Assembly: GCA_000696115.1 (NCBI GenBank)
Contig: JJOH01000008.1
Span: 181,704-245,703, forward strand
Direction: 5' to 3'
Source: Streptomyces olindensis
GTDB taxonomy: Bacteria; Actinomycetota; Actinomycetes; Streptomycetales; Streptomycetaceae
DNA: 64,000 nucleotides
The notes under the pieces are model-generated. The model had not been told where the DNA came from. It worked only from the letters and a program-made list of their open reading frames with translations, and did no database searches. Position numbers and translations under genes: made by a program. Shown here piece after piece: positions 33,833-42,786 of the stretch (position 1 is the stretch's first letter; every line of letters starts with the position of its first letter).

Positions 33833-36004
33833 GTGTGTGAAGAACTGGGCTTCGAGAAACTCCTCGACGAGGAGGGCTTCTTCGCTCGACTGTTCGGCAG
33901 GGCTCCGTCGGGTGCCGGCAAGGACCCGCTGTACGGACCCGACCTTCCCGTGGTGCTGCTCACCGGCGGCCCGGGCATGGGCAAGGGACGGCTGCTGCGC
34001 GCCGTACGGGACCGCTTCGCCGCCAAGGTGCCGGTGATCCACCTGGACTGCGCCTCCCCGGTGTACGCGGACCGCGCGGACCCGGAACCCGGCGCCCGTT
34101 CGGCCACGACCGAGGCCCTGGTCGAGGTCGCCGGGCGGCTGAGCACCTGGCAGGGCACGGGCGGCTCGTTCGCCTTCCCACGGCTCTTCACCGGCCTCGC
34201 CGTGATCGCGACCGGCGTCGCGGAGGGCACGCCCGAGGCGGTCGCGACCGAGGCCGAGCGCTACGAGAACCTGCCCCAGAAGCAACGCCTGCGCGGCCTG
34301 GCCACGGGCGACTTCTGGCGCGGCGTGCTGCGCGGCGCCATCCGCAACCTGCTGACGACCCTGTCCGGGCAGGCCTTCGACCCGTACTCGGCGGCCGTGA
34401 GCAACGCCCTGCTGGACGCCCTCTTCGAACGGCTGGCCCCCCGGGGCAGGGCGGAACTGGAGCGGATCTACGGCGCCTACCCCGGCGCCGCCGGCCAGCC
34501 CCGGATCGGGCTGCGCATCCTCGCCGCCGACTTCCGGGCCGGCGGCGAGGCCCGGGAGGTGGCGGAGAGCTTCCTCTTCCGGGCCCTGCGCGAGGACCTG
34601 GAGGCGGCGTACGCCGGGCCGGCCGGCTGGCTGCGCCGGGTCGGCCGCCCCGGCCTGCTGCTGGACCACGCCGAAGCGCCCCTGGGCGAGCGGCTGCTGC
34701 GCGCCGTGCTCACCGACCGCCGGGGCGGGCAGCGCGACCGCGTCGTCATCGTGGGCACGGCACGCCGGTCCGACGGCGGAGCCTTCCTGCACGGCGGCCT
34801 GCCGCCCCGGGAGGCGACGCCCCCGGCGGAGTACCGGCCCGCCGACGGCGCCCCGCCCACCTGGTCCCGGCGCACCGACGAGGGCGCGGACCGGGCCCCG
34901 CTCGCCGACGGCGTGCTCCTGCTGCGGATGCCGCTGCTCAGCGGCGACCAGCTGCGCCGGGAGACCGTGCGAAGACAGCAGCGCGCCGAGCCGGAGGGCG
35001 GCGCCAACCGCCGCCGCATCGACGCCGCCGTGGCCCGGCTGAGCGGCGGCCGGCCGCACACGGTGATCCGCCTGGCCGCCGCGGCGGCGGCCTTCCGCAT
35101 GCCGGCGGACGCCAACGACCGGGACATCCTGGACGCCCCGCTGCGCCTGCCCGGCGACGACGCCACCGAACGCCCCGTCGCCGAGGTGCTGCTGCGGGAG
35201 CTGGTCCTGGACCAGTTACCGGTCCGGCTCCCGACCGAGCACCACGCCCACTGGCTCGACCTCCTCACCCACCTGTCCGTGGCCCACGACACGGAGTGCG
35301 CGGACGTCCTGCTCCGGCACCACCAGTCCGGGCACGTCCACCACCTGACCGCCCACCACGTCTCCCGGCTCCTCACCGACACCGGCTGGCCCACCTGCGA
35401 ACGCCACTTCATCGGCGACTTCGGCCTCCGCCAGCTGCTGGTGCACCGGCTGTACGGACTGCGCCCCGGCGGCGCCGCCTGGTACGCCGACCACCACCTG
35501 CTGCGCGACCACTACGCCGACCGCGCGGCCGGCGCGGACACCCCCGGGACGGGCGGCGCCTTCCGCTCCCTCACCGCCCACCGGATGAACCACCACCTGG
35601 TGTCCGGCGGCGCCGACGACGTCGTCAGCCACCTCGCCGCCACCCTCCCCGGCCGCCCCCGCGAGTGGTGCGCCGAACTCCTGGAGATCGCCCAGGCCCC
35701 CTACCCGGGCGGCGCGGACGCCCGGCGGGAGCGCGCCCAGGGCCTGGTCCCGGCGGACGGCCCGCCGCTGCGCCGCACGGTCGACCAGCTGCTGCACGCG
35801 GTGTGGCTGTGCGAGGAGCGGACCCGGCCCACCGGCCAGGAGACCGCCCGCACCCTGGCCAAGCTGCTGGACCTCCTCTCGATCATGGACTTCGACGGGG
35901 CGGGCCTGCTCAGCAGGACGGCGACGGACTGGAGCGGCCTGGCGGAGAACGAGCAGCCCCTGCTGCGCTGCACCTGCACCGAACAGCTCCGGCGAAGGAG
36001 ATAG
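33833..36004 (+). CDS. P-loop NTPase of CHAT-associated signalling cassette
   Basis: 723 aa protein of no family I can name exactly. A short N-terminal region leads to a Walker A motif, GGPGMGKG (residues 45-52), in VVLLTGGPGMGKGRLLRAVR, followed by IHLDCASPVYADR. A Walker-B-like strand may be GRPGLLLDHAE. The C-terminal half is helical with many His/Arg (STAND-like layout is possible). GTG 33833 was chosen: it follows GGGGGG and leads to a soluble N-terminus, while the in-frame ATG 33755 lies before it without a ribosome site. A rare TTA codon occurs at 35216-35218 (codon 462). Stop is 5 bases before the receptor gene. First gene of a five-gene cassette ending with a CHAT protease. Confidence 0.75.
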   Translation: MCEELGFEKLLDEEGFFARLFGRAPSGAGKDPLYGPDLPVVLLTGGPGMGKGRLLRAVRDRFAAKVPVIHLDCASPVYADRADPEPGARSATTEALVEVAGRLSTWQGTGGSFAFPRLFTGLAVIATGVAEGTPEAVATEAERYENLPQKQRLRGLATGDFWRGVLRGAIRNLLTTLSGQAFDPYSAAVSNALLDALFERLAPRGRAELERIYGAYPGAAGQPRIGLRILAADFRAGGEAREVAESFLFRALREDLEAAYAGPAGWLRRVGRPGLLLDHAEAPLGERLLRAVLTDRRGGQRDRVVIVGTARRSDGGAFLHGGLPPREATPPAEYRPADGAPPTWSRRTDEGADRAPLADGVLLLRMPLLSGDQLRRETVRRQQRAEPEGGANRRRIDAAVARLSGGRPHTVIRLAAAAAAFRMPADANDRDILDAPLRLPGDDATERPVAEVLLRELVLDQLPVRLPTEHHAHWLDLLTHLSVAHDTECADVLLRHHQSGHVHHLTAHHVSRLLTDTGWPTCERHFIGDFGLRQLLVHRLYGLRPGGAAWYADHHLLRDHYADRAAGADTPGTGGAFRSLTAHRMNHHLVSGGADDVVSHLAATLPGRPREWCAELLEIAQAPYPGGADARRERAQGLVPADGPPLRRTVDQLLHAVWLCEERTRPTGQETARTLAKLLDLLSIMDFDGAGLLSRTATDWSGLAENEQPLLRCTCTEQLRRRR

Positions 36005-36009
36005 CGGGC

Positions 36010-37635
36010 ATGCCCAGATGGAAGAAGATCCTCTACTCGGTTTTAGGCGCGGTGGTGGCCGTCGCCGCCATCGCGTTCACCACCTCCCTCGTCCGCAGGC
36101 CCGACACCTGCGCCGACGGCGTCGAACGGATCGAGGGCGAGTGCGTCGGCGTCAACGGTGACGGCTACGACTTCGGCACCCCGGAGATCGCCCCCGTGGC
36201 CCGGGCCATCGCACGCGAGAACCGCAGGATCGAGAAACAGCCCCACGTCACGGTGGCGATGATGCTGCCGCTCCAGTCGGACCGCGAGGCGCTGCGCCGG
36301 CAGATGCGCAGCGACCTCCAGGGCGCCTACCTCGGGCAGCGGCAGGCCAACGCCGGCGAGGGCGAACCGCCGAAGATCCGGCTGGTGCTCGCCAACCCCG
36401 GGCAGGACTACGGCCGTCAGGCGAAGGTCGTCGACACGCTGCTGCGGATGGCCGCCTCGCCCGAGGACCGGCTGCGCGCCGTCACCGGCTTCAACCTGAG
36501 CCTCGCCGCCACGGAGGCGGCCGTCGCCCGTCTCACCGAGAACAGGATCCCCGTACTGGCCGCCCGCATCAGCGGAGACCGGATCGCCAACAAGGACCAG
36601 GCGGACGGCATGGCCGAGCTGCGCTTCCCGGGCCTCGCCCGCATCCTCCCCACCAACACCGACGCCGCCCGTGCCCTGGCCGACTTCAACGGCGAACGGG
36701 GCCGCCGGAACCTCAAGACGGTCCTGGTCTACGACAAACGCCCCGACGGCTACAACGAGTCGCTCGCGAGGGCCTTCAGCGGGATCAAGGAGAAGGGCCC
36801 GGCCGGACCCGCCGCGATGTCCTTCGAGTCCCCGTCCATCGACGAGGCGGGCTCGACCGGCAACCAGTTCACCCAGACCGCCAACAACATCTGCGACTCC
36901 GAGGCGGACACCGTCTACTTCGCCGGCCGCACCCTCCACCTGCGCATCTTCGCCCTCAAGCTCGCCGAGGTGGGCTGCAAGGACCGGCACTACACCATCG
37001 TCAGCGGCTCCGACGCGGCCTCGCTGCGCCAGGACATGACGGAGCAGGACTGGGCGAAGCTCCGCGGCGACGACGGCCGGGCGAAGGTCACCGTGCAGTA
37101 CGCGGCCCCCGCGCACCCCGCCGCCTGGACCACCGAGCTGACCGACTGGGCGAAGAAGTGGCGGTCGACCCACAACAACCGGGAACCGGCCGAGCGGGAC
37201 CTCCCCCAGTACCTCACCGAACCGAGGGCCGCCCTGGACGCCCTGCGCCGCCAGATCATCGCGGCGGAGGCCGAGGGAATCGATCTCGGCGGCGCTCCCA
37301 ACCTGGAGGACTCCCGCACGATGCTCGTCCACGACGGGCTCCTCACCATCGGCAAGGCCCTCCACCAGGCCCAGCAGGGCGCCCCCGAGACGACGGTCCC
37401 CTCCCGCGAGGACGTCGGCCGCCAGTGGTCCCTCCTCCACTCCCGCCACCGCGTCGCGGGCACCAGCGGCCTGATCTGCCTGACCACCGGCGGCAACGCC
37501 TACGACAAGCCGGTCTCGATCGTCGAACTGGACCCGGGCACGAAGGGCAACGGCACCCTCAAGTTCGTCGGCCTGGGCTGGCCCACGGGCCGTCCCCAGC
37601 CGAAGAACTGCGTGATCCCCAGTACCACGCCATGA
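36010..37635 (+). CDS. Membrane-anchored periplasmic-binding-protein-like receptor
   Basis: 541 aa. An N-terminal helix (ILYSVLGAVVAVAAIAFTTS, about residues 7-27) is not followed by a clear cleavage site, so the protein is probably anchored with its body outside. The body has the two-lobed type I periplasmic-binding fold of amino-acid/amide receptors: VTVAMMLPLQSDREALR, then AVTGFNLSLAATEAAVARLT, VLVYDKRPDGYNESLARAF and ADTVYFAGRTLHLRIFALKL. Cysteines near the start (DTCADGVERIEGECVG) may pair. No ABC permease is nearby, so it is likely a sensor rather than a transport component. Codon 12 is TTA (36043-36045), suggesting bldA dependence. Confidence 0.82.
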   Translation: MPRWKKILYSVLGAVVAVAAIAFTTSLVRRPDTCADGVERIEGECVGVNGDGYDFGTPEIAPVARAIARENRRIEKQPHVTVAMMLPLQSDREALRRQMRSDLQGAYLGQRQANAGEGEPPKIRLVLANPGQDYGRQAKVVDTLLRMAASPEDRLRAVTGFNLSLAATEAAVARLTENRIPVLAARISGDRIANKDQADGMAELRFPGLARILPTNTDAARALADFNGERGRRNLKTVLVYDKRPDGYNESLARAFSGIKEKGPAGPAAMSFESPSIDEAGSTGNQFTQTANNICDSEADTVYFAGRTLHLRIFALKLAEVGCKDRHYTIVSGSDAASLRQDMTEQDWAKLRGDDGRAKVTVQYAAPAHPAAWTTELTDWAKKWRSTHNNREPAERDLPQYLTEPRAALDALRRQIIAAEAEGIDLGGAPNLEDSRTMLVHDGLLTIGKALHQAQQGAPETTVPSREDVGRQWSLLHSRHRVAGTSGLICLTTGGNAYDKPVSIVELDPGTKGNGTLKFVGLGWPTGRPQPKNCVIPSTTP

Positions 37636-37724
37636 GCGCCTTCGTCCGGGGCGTCGCGGGCGGTCCCGCAACTGGCCATACTGGTCGTTGAGTTGCCGGA
37701 CGCGGACGAACCGACGGGGATGTG

Positions 37725-40286
37725 ATGGCGGGGAGCACGGGCACGACGCGGGGCCTCGCCCTCCTCGCGACGGCCGCGGCGGTCCTGGTCGCCGGGGCCG
37801 GCGCGGGTGCCGTACTCGCCCCCGTCGCGGGCGTTCCGGCGGGCGGTGTGTGGCTGCTCGGCGGCTGGCTGGTGCTCGTGGCGGCCGCCGTGTGGTGCGC
37901 TGAGGCGGCCGTGGCCCGCGTCCGGCGCAGCCGCCAGTCCACCCGTCAGGGGGAAACCCGGTCGCTGCACCTGGACACGACCGGGATCCTGGCGACGGTC
38001 TTCGTGGCCGAACTGACCCTGGTCATCGCGAGACTGACCCGCGGCCAGGAGTACGCGACGGCCTGGGCGGCCGGAGGCCTGCTCCTCGTGCTGCTCGGCG
38101 CGGCGTCCCGGCGCACCGCCCACGTCAGCGGCCGCTACGGCTCGGCCACCGGCCACACCCCGTCCGACGACATCCTCACCATCGCTCCCTTCGTCCTGGC
38201 CGAGGCGTGCGGCGCCTGGCTCACCGCCCGCTTCGCGGCCGAGGGGCCCCTGTGGGCGGCCTGGGCCGTGGGGGGCGCGATGGTGGCGCTGGCCGCGGGC
38301 TTCTGGCTGTCCGACGGGCAGGACTGGTCGGCCGAAGACAGGTACCTGAAGGTGTTCGGGGCCGCCGCGGTCCTGGGCGCGGGCGGTGTGGTGGCGCGGT
38401 TCGCGCTGCGCGGCGAGACCGTGGCCGCGTGGTGGGCGGGCGGTGTCACGGTGGGCGGTCCGCTGCTCGTCTTCGGCATGTCGTCCCTCGCCTCCGCCCT
38501 CCGCCGGCGTTCCCCCGGCGGTCGCGGCCGGACGGCTCCGCCCGGGGCGCAGCTCGCCGGGATCCTGGTCCCGCTGGCCAGTGTCGCGTGGGCGATGTCG
38601 CACGGGGAGCCGTGGAGCGCGGCGGACTCCGGCGAACGACTGCTGCGGGCCGGCTGGCTGGCCGGGGCCGGCGCCGTGCTGCTGCTGGCGCAGAACGTCG
38701 TACTGCTGTGGACGGGCACCGGGCAGCCGGGGGGCTGGGCGGCCGACCTGGCCCGGCGGGCCCGCGCGCTGGCGGAGGAGGAGGCCGGGCACCGGGGCCG
38801 TCCGGACCGCTCGGGCCGACTGTCCCCCGGGCACGGGTACGGGCCGCCCGGGTGGCTGTCCCCGGAGGACATGTGGGACTGGGAGCGGGAGCAGGCCCGG
38901 GAACGTGAGCGGCAGTGGGAACGTGAGCGGGAATGGGAACGCGAGCGGGCCAGGGAACGCCACCTGCGCGAACTGGACTCACTTCCGGACAACGCCTGGT
39001 GGCGGCGCCTCGCCCACCCCCTCCACTCCGCCGCCGTGACCGAACTCCACCGGCGTACGGCCCTCACCACCGGCCTCGCCATCGACGAGATCTGGCCCCG
39101 GATCGCCCTGGTCGCCTCCGACGAGGTCGTCCGCCAGGTGCGGCGCGGGGAACGGGGCGTCCTCGGCTGGCGGATCACCATCGCCGCCGCCCTGTGCACG
39201 GCGGGTGCCTGGCTGCTCATCGCGCTCACCGGCTTCGGCGGTTTCCGCTACACGGACTGGCGGCCCGTCCTGCTCGTCTGGGGTCCGCTGCTGGTGGCGG
39301 CGATCGCGCTGTGGCAGGCGCGCAGGCTGCTGGCCGAGGTGGACCAGGCCAAGGCGGAAGCGGTCGGGGTCTACCGGTACGACCTGGCGAAGCGCATGCA
39401 CATCAGCCTGCCGCCGGACCCCTCGGGCCCGTACATGATCCGGCTGGCCGGCGCGCTGAGCGGTGACGAGCCTTTGGACCCGTCCGTGTTGCACCGGCCG
39501 CACGAGCCGGAGCTTCCCGACGGCGCCCGGCTCGCCGAACTCGCCGCCCGCGTGGCGCAACAGGTACGGAAAGGTGTACTCGCTGAGGTACGCCAGGCGG
39601 TCCGGGAGGGCTACGCCTCACCCGGCCCGCGCTTCCCGGCCGGCGCCGCCGGCCCGGACCTCGACCTGACCGCCCTCGCGCGGGAGGTCGCCGACCGGGC
39701 GTCCGGTCCCGTCACCGAAGGCCTCAAGGGTGATCTGAAGAACCATCTGACGGAACTGCACCGGCAGTTCGAGCGGGACGTCCGGGCCGCGATCCACGCC
39801 TCGGTGAAGGAGTCCGTGAGCGGCCCCTCCTTGTCGAACTTCACCGGCTACCTCGCGATCGAGCTGGACCGCGGGCAGCGGGACGTACGGGCCGAGGGCG
39901 GCACGATCACGGCCCCGGCGGGGCGGCGGGTGAAGCTGTTCGTCTCCGTCGTGCGCGACCCGCGCGCCCGTGACCTCCCGTCGGTCGTCGAAAGCCCGCC
40001 GGGCCGGGACTTCTTCGTCTTCGAGCCGGTACGCGTCGAGGGCGGCAGGGACACCCGCACGGTGTCCTTCGACGCCATGGCCGACAGCTCGACGCTCACA
40101 CCCCTGCCCCAGCGCAGGAACCTCCTCGTCGAGAACGAGCAGCAGACGGCCTTCGAGTTCCGGCTGCCCGAGGAGGAGGGCGGCCACGAGGTGTGGTTCC
40201 AGCTGTACCAGGCGGGCCACCTCGTCCAGGTCGTCGCCCTCAAGGTAGAGGTACGGGCCCCGGCCGGGGCGACGGACGACGCATGA
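37725..40286 (+). CDS. Large polytopic membrane protein of the CHAT cassette
   Basis: 853 aa with no recognised family. N-terminal half: about nine hydrophobic helices (for example LALLATAAAVLVAGAGAGAV and GGVWLLGGWLVLVAAAVWCA). Then comes a highly charged Glu/Arg/Trp coiled region (38875-38960: repeated WERERE). A second helix pair (ITIAAALCTAGAWLLIALTG; VLLVWGPLLVAAIALWQ) follows, then a helical part (residues about 570-700) and a beta-rich C-terminal domain (YLAIELDRGQRDVRAEGGTI... ending VVALKVEVRAP). ATG 37725 used; GTG 37722 adjacent. Its stop overlaps the CHAT start (ATGA), so it is tightly co-expressed with the protease and may be the membrane platform. The 89-base gap upstream contains an inverted repeat (GCAACT...AGTTGC, near 37665-37695). 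Confidence 0.75.
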   Translation: MAGSTGTTRGLALLATAAAVLVAGAGAGAVLAPVAGVPAGGVWLLGGWLVLVAAAVWCAEAAVARVRRSRQSTRQGETRSLHLDTTGILATVFVAELTLVIARLTRGQEYATAWAAGGLLLVLLGAASRRTAHVSGRYGSATGHTPSDDILTIAPFVLAEACGAWLTARFAAEGPLWAAWAVGGAMVALAAGFWLSDGQDWSAEDRYLKVFGAAAVLGAGGVVARFALRGETVAAWWAGGVTVGGPLLVFGMSSLASALRRRSPGGRGRTAPPGAQLAGILVPLASVAWAMSHGEPWSAADSGERLLRAGWLAGAGAVLLLAQNVVLLWTGTGQPGGWAADLARRARALAEEEAGHRGRPDRSGRLSPGHGYGPPGWLSPEDMWDWEREQARERERQWEREREWERERARERHLRELDSLPDNAWWRRLAHPLHSAAVTELHRRTALTTGLAIDEIWPRIALVASDEVVRQVRRGERGVLGWRITIAAALCTAGAWLLIALTGFGGFRYTDWRPVLLVWGPLLVAAIALWQARRLLAEVDQAKAEAVGVYRYDLAKRMHISLPPDPSGPYMIRLAGALSGDEPLDPSVLHRPHEPELPDGARLAELAARVAQQVRKGVLAEVRQAVREGYASPGPRFPAGAAGPDLDLTALAREVADRASGPVTEGLKGDLKNHLTELHRQFERDVRAAIHASVKESVSGPSLSNFTGYLAIELDRGQRDVRAEGGTITAPAGRRVKLFVSVVRDPRARDLPSVVESPPGRDFFVFEPVRVEGGRDTRTVSFDAMADSSTLTPLPQRRNLLVENEQQTAFEFRLPEEEGGHEVWFQLYQAGHLVQVVALKVEVRAPAGATDDA

Positions 40287-41545
40287 GCGAAGCACGATCC
40301 CCGGACGTCCGTGTACGCGTCCTGACCACCGACGAGGCGACCCGCCTGGAGTTCACCGCCGGGCGACCGGGCATCCCGCCCGTGCGCGCCACCCTGGTCG
40401 GCGGCGACGCGCTGCTCAGGGTCCGCCAGGAACTGGACAGGGGGCTGACCCGTCTCAAGGACGAACTCACCGCGTTCGATGTCGAGGACAAGGACCTCAA
40501 CCGGGTCTTCCAGAGCCTGCACGGTCTCGGCCGCACCCTGCTCTTCATCCTGTTCGGCGGACAGCAGGCCGTCCTCAAGGAGCTCCAGGCGTTCTGGAAC
40601 AAGGCCCTGCCGTACGGCATGAATCCCGAACTGCCGCCCCCGCTCGTCGAGTGCGTCGGCGGCCGGGACGGCTTCCTGCCCCTGGAGTTCCTGCCGCTGT
40701 TCCGGATGTTCCCGGGCGCGCCCGTCGAGACCCCGGGCGACTTCATCACCGCCTGCCGCACCCTCGTCGGCTTCTCGTGCGTGGTGCGCCGCGCCATGCT
40801 GCCCGCCCCGGTCCACGGCGGCCTCGCCCTGCACACCGGCCCGCACGGCCGGGTTCCCGCCCGCTACCTGTACTACGAGCACCTCGAAGGAGCCGTCGAG
40901 GAACTGGCCTGGTTCAGCGGCGCCGGAAGCGCGCACATCGACCTCGAAGGCCCCTACCCCGACGGGGCGGAACGCGCACCCGGGCTGGCCGAGCAGATCT
41001 TCGACCCCCGGCTCCTCCTCGACGGCACCCGCCGCGAACTCCCCGACCAGGTCCAGCACTTCGCCTGCCACTGCTACACGCGCTCCGACGACACCCTCGC
41101 GTCCGAGATCGAACTCAGCGGAGCGGGACACCACTCGCGCACCACGCTCGGCGCCCTCGGAGCGGACCTCGTCGCCCTCGGCGCCGAACGGGACCTGCGT
41201 GACTTCGACCTGCCGCTGGTGATGATGAACGCCTGCGGCTCGGGCCGCATGCGGGCCCCGGGAGCCCCTTCCTTCCCGTACCTCTTCCTCATGAACGGCA
41301 ACCGCGGCTTCATCGGCACCGAGACCGAGATCCCCGACGACGTCGCCGCCGCGTTCTCCAAGGCGCTGTACGAACGGTTCCTCATCCGCAGGATCCCGCT
41401 GGGCAGAGCGCTCCTGGAGTCCCGCCGGCACCTCCTCTCCACGCTCCGCAACCCGCTCGGCCTCACGTACGCCGCGTACGCCGACCCCCACCTCCACGTC
41501 CACCCGACCCCCGAGGAGACACCCCGTGCCCCAGCCCACCCCTGA
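40283..41545 (+). CDS. CHAT-domain cysteine protease
   Basis: 420 aa. The C-terminal half is a CHAT (caspase-like, clan CD) peptidase. The likely catalytic His is His263 in QVQHFACHCYTRSDD, and the nucleophile Cys318 in LVMMNACGSGRMRAP. The downstream family pattern is also present: GNRGFIGTETEIPDDVAAAF, SKALYERFLIRRIPLGRALL, ESRRHLL. The N-terminal half (about 1-200) is not recognised and probably carries regulatory contacts. ATG 40283 overlaps the membrane protein stop by 4 bases, and its own end overlaps the next gene by 20 bases. In known systems CHAT proteases are effectors kept silent by partner NTPases or sensors. Confidence 0.88.
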   Translation: MSEARSPDVRVRVLTTDEATRLEFTAGRPGIPPVRATLVGGDALLRVRQELDRGLTRLKDELTAFDVEDKDLNRVFQSLHGLGRTLLFILFGGQQAVLKELQAFWNKALPYGMNPELPPPLVECVGGRDGFLPLEFLPLFRMFPGAPVETPGDFITACRTLVGFSCVVRRAMLPAPVHGGLALHTGPHGRVPARYLYYEHLEGAVEELAWFSGAGSAHIDLEGPYPDGAERAPGLAEQIFDPRLLLDGTRRELPDQVQHFACHCYTRSDDTLASEIELSGAGHHSRTTLGALGADLVALGAERDLRDFDLPLVMMNACGSGRMRAPGAPSFPYLFLMNGNRGFIGTETEIPDDVAAAFSKALYERFLIRRIPLGRALLESRRHLLSTLRNPLGLTYAAYADPHLHVHPTPEETPRAPAHP

Positions 41546-41864
41546 CACCACGAAGACGATCAGCGTCCTCGGCCTGGAGGACACCGACCAGGGCCGCACC
41601 GACCGGCTGACCCTGCGCCGCCTGGAGGAGTGGCGTGCCGCCCGCACGGAGATCCCCACCGAGGAACTCCGCACCCGCCTCGCCGACTTCGTCGCGACGA
41701 TGCAGGACGTCATCGCCTCCCTGCCGGAGCGCGCGGGCGAGTTCCAGCTGAACGAGGTGACGTTCAGCGCGGAGGTGAGCGCGAAGGGGACGGTGTCCCT
41801 GCTCGGCTCGGGCGGCGAACTGTCGGGCCAGGCGGGCATCACGTTCACCTTCACCCGGGGCTGA
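41526..41864 (+). CDS. Small Pepco/Trypco-like constant component
   Basis: 112 aa from GTG 41526. N-terminal Thr/Arg-rich part, a helix (LRTRLADFVATMQDVIASLP) and a C-terminal beta hairpin (FQLNEVTFSAEVSAKGTVSL, then ITFTFTR). This layout is like the small peptidase-co-occurring domains (Pepco/Trypco) described beside CHAT, caspase or trypsin effectors in NTP-dependent conflict systems; the match is from memory of the pattern. It overlaps the CHAT gene, which supports a direct partnership. Last gene of the cassette. Confidence 0.72.
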   Translation: MPQPTPDTTKTISVLGLEDTDQGRTDRLTLRRLEEWRAARTEIPTEELRTRLADFVATMQDVIASLPERAGEFQLNEVTFSAEVSAKGTVSLLGSGGELSGQAGITFTFTRG

Positions 41865-41984
41865 CCCCCCTCGGGGGCCCGGTCCCTCCCGCCCCGCCGC
41901 CCCGATCCGGCCATGGCCGACTCGCGCCCTTCTCGCACCACCCGAGGCTGCTCAGACTGCCTTACACGGTCCGATGGGGGAGGG

Positions 41985-42695
41985 GTGCTCGACGTGGCTG
42001 GGCGTAAAAGGGGCGCGGCCGCTCGTCGGCGGCAGGCGGCGCGGCTGAAGGTGGGGGTGGCCGGCGGTGGCCTGGCGCTGGTCCTGCTGGCGGTGTTCTG
42101 GCCGGCCGTCCGGCCCTACGCCACGGGGGCACTGATCCTCGGTGGCGCAGCAGCCGCGGGCTGGTGGCTGTGGCGCACGGACCGGACCGCCCGCGGCCGG
42201 GACCGCCAGTGGCGGCAGGAGGAAGCGGTGAAGGCCGGTCACCGGACACTCGCCGAGGTGGACGCGATGACCGGTACCGAGTTCGAGGAACTGGTCGCGG
42301 GCCTCTGCCGGCGGGACGGATGCACCGACATCCGGCGCGTGGGCGGTGCGAACGACAACGGCGCCGACGTCGTCGGCCGTCTCCCGGACGGCCGGACCGT
42401 GGTCATCCAGTGCAAGCGCTACGCGCCCAGCAGCACGATCGCCAGCCGTGAGCTGCGCGACCTGCTCGGCGCCAAGGTGCACTTCGGGGCCGACGTCGCC
42501 GTCTTCGTCACGACCACGCGCTTCAGCCGCCCCTCCGAGCGGTTCGCGGTGCAGCACGGCATCCTCGCGGTGCACCGGGACCACCTCGGCTTGTGGAACA
42601 ACGGCGCCTCCCTACTGTCCCTGAGCGAGGTGAACGGTCGCGGCCAGGGGGACTCACAGCACCGGGCGCGCTGGAAGCGGGCATACGGGAGTTGA
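41985..42695 (+). CDS. Membrane-anchored Mrr-type restriction endonuclease-like protein
   Basis: 236 aa. Basic start, two close membrane helices (VGVAGGGLALVLLAVFWPAV; ATGALILGGAAAAGWWLW), then an Mrr_cat nuclease fold of the PD-(D/E)xK type: MTGTEFEELVAGLC (Glu), NGADVV (Asp), TVVIQCKRY (Gln-x-Lys). The catalytic residues are all visible. GTG 41985 is used; GTG 41994 is better spaced from GGGGGAGG and equally likely. It lies 120 bases after the CHAT cassette on the same strand. Related anchored Mrr proteins are common in Streptomyces chromosomes, so a link with the cassette is only possible. Confidence 0.83.
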   Translation: MLDVAGRKRGAAARRRQAARLKVGVAGGGLALVLLAVFWPAVRPYATGALILGGAAAAGWWLWRTDRTARGRDRQWRQEEAVKAGHRTLAEVDAMTGTEFEELVAGLCRRDGCTDIRRVGGANDNGADVVGRLPDGRTVVIQCKRYAPSSTIASRELRDLLGAKVHFGADVAVFVTTTRFSRPSERFAVQHGILAVHRDHLGLWNNGASLLSLSEVNGRGQGDSQHRARWKRAYGS

Positions 42696-42786
42696 CCAGC
42701 CTCGCGGGTGCGCGAGGCCGGATCTTGCAGGACGCTTCGCAGCGTGCCTCGGATTGTGCCGACATCGCTTGTCGACGGCGGCGCGG

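Noticed and set aside
37500..39229. Long minus-strand frames opposite the cassette membrane protein
   Set aside because: No domain; the plus strand has coherent membrane helices and overlaps its neighbours.
41985..42695. Mrr-like gene as sixth member of the CHAT cassette
   Set aside because: 120-base gap and common occurrence of such anchored Mrr proteins elsewhere in Streptomyces; linkage may be accidental.
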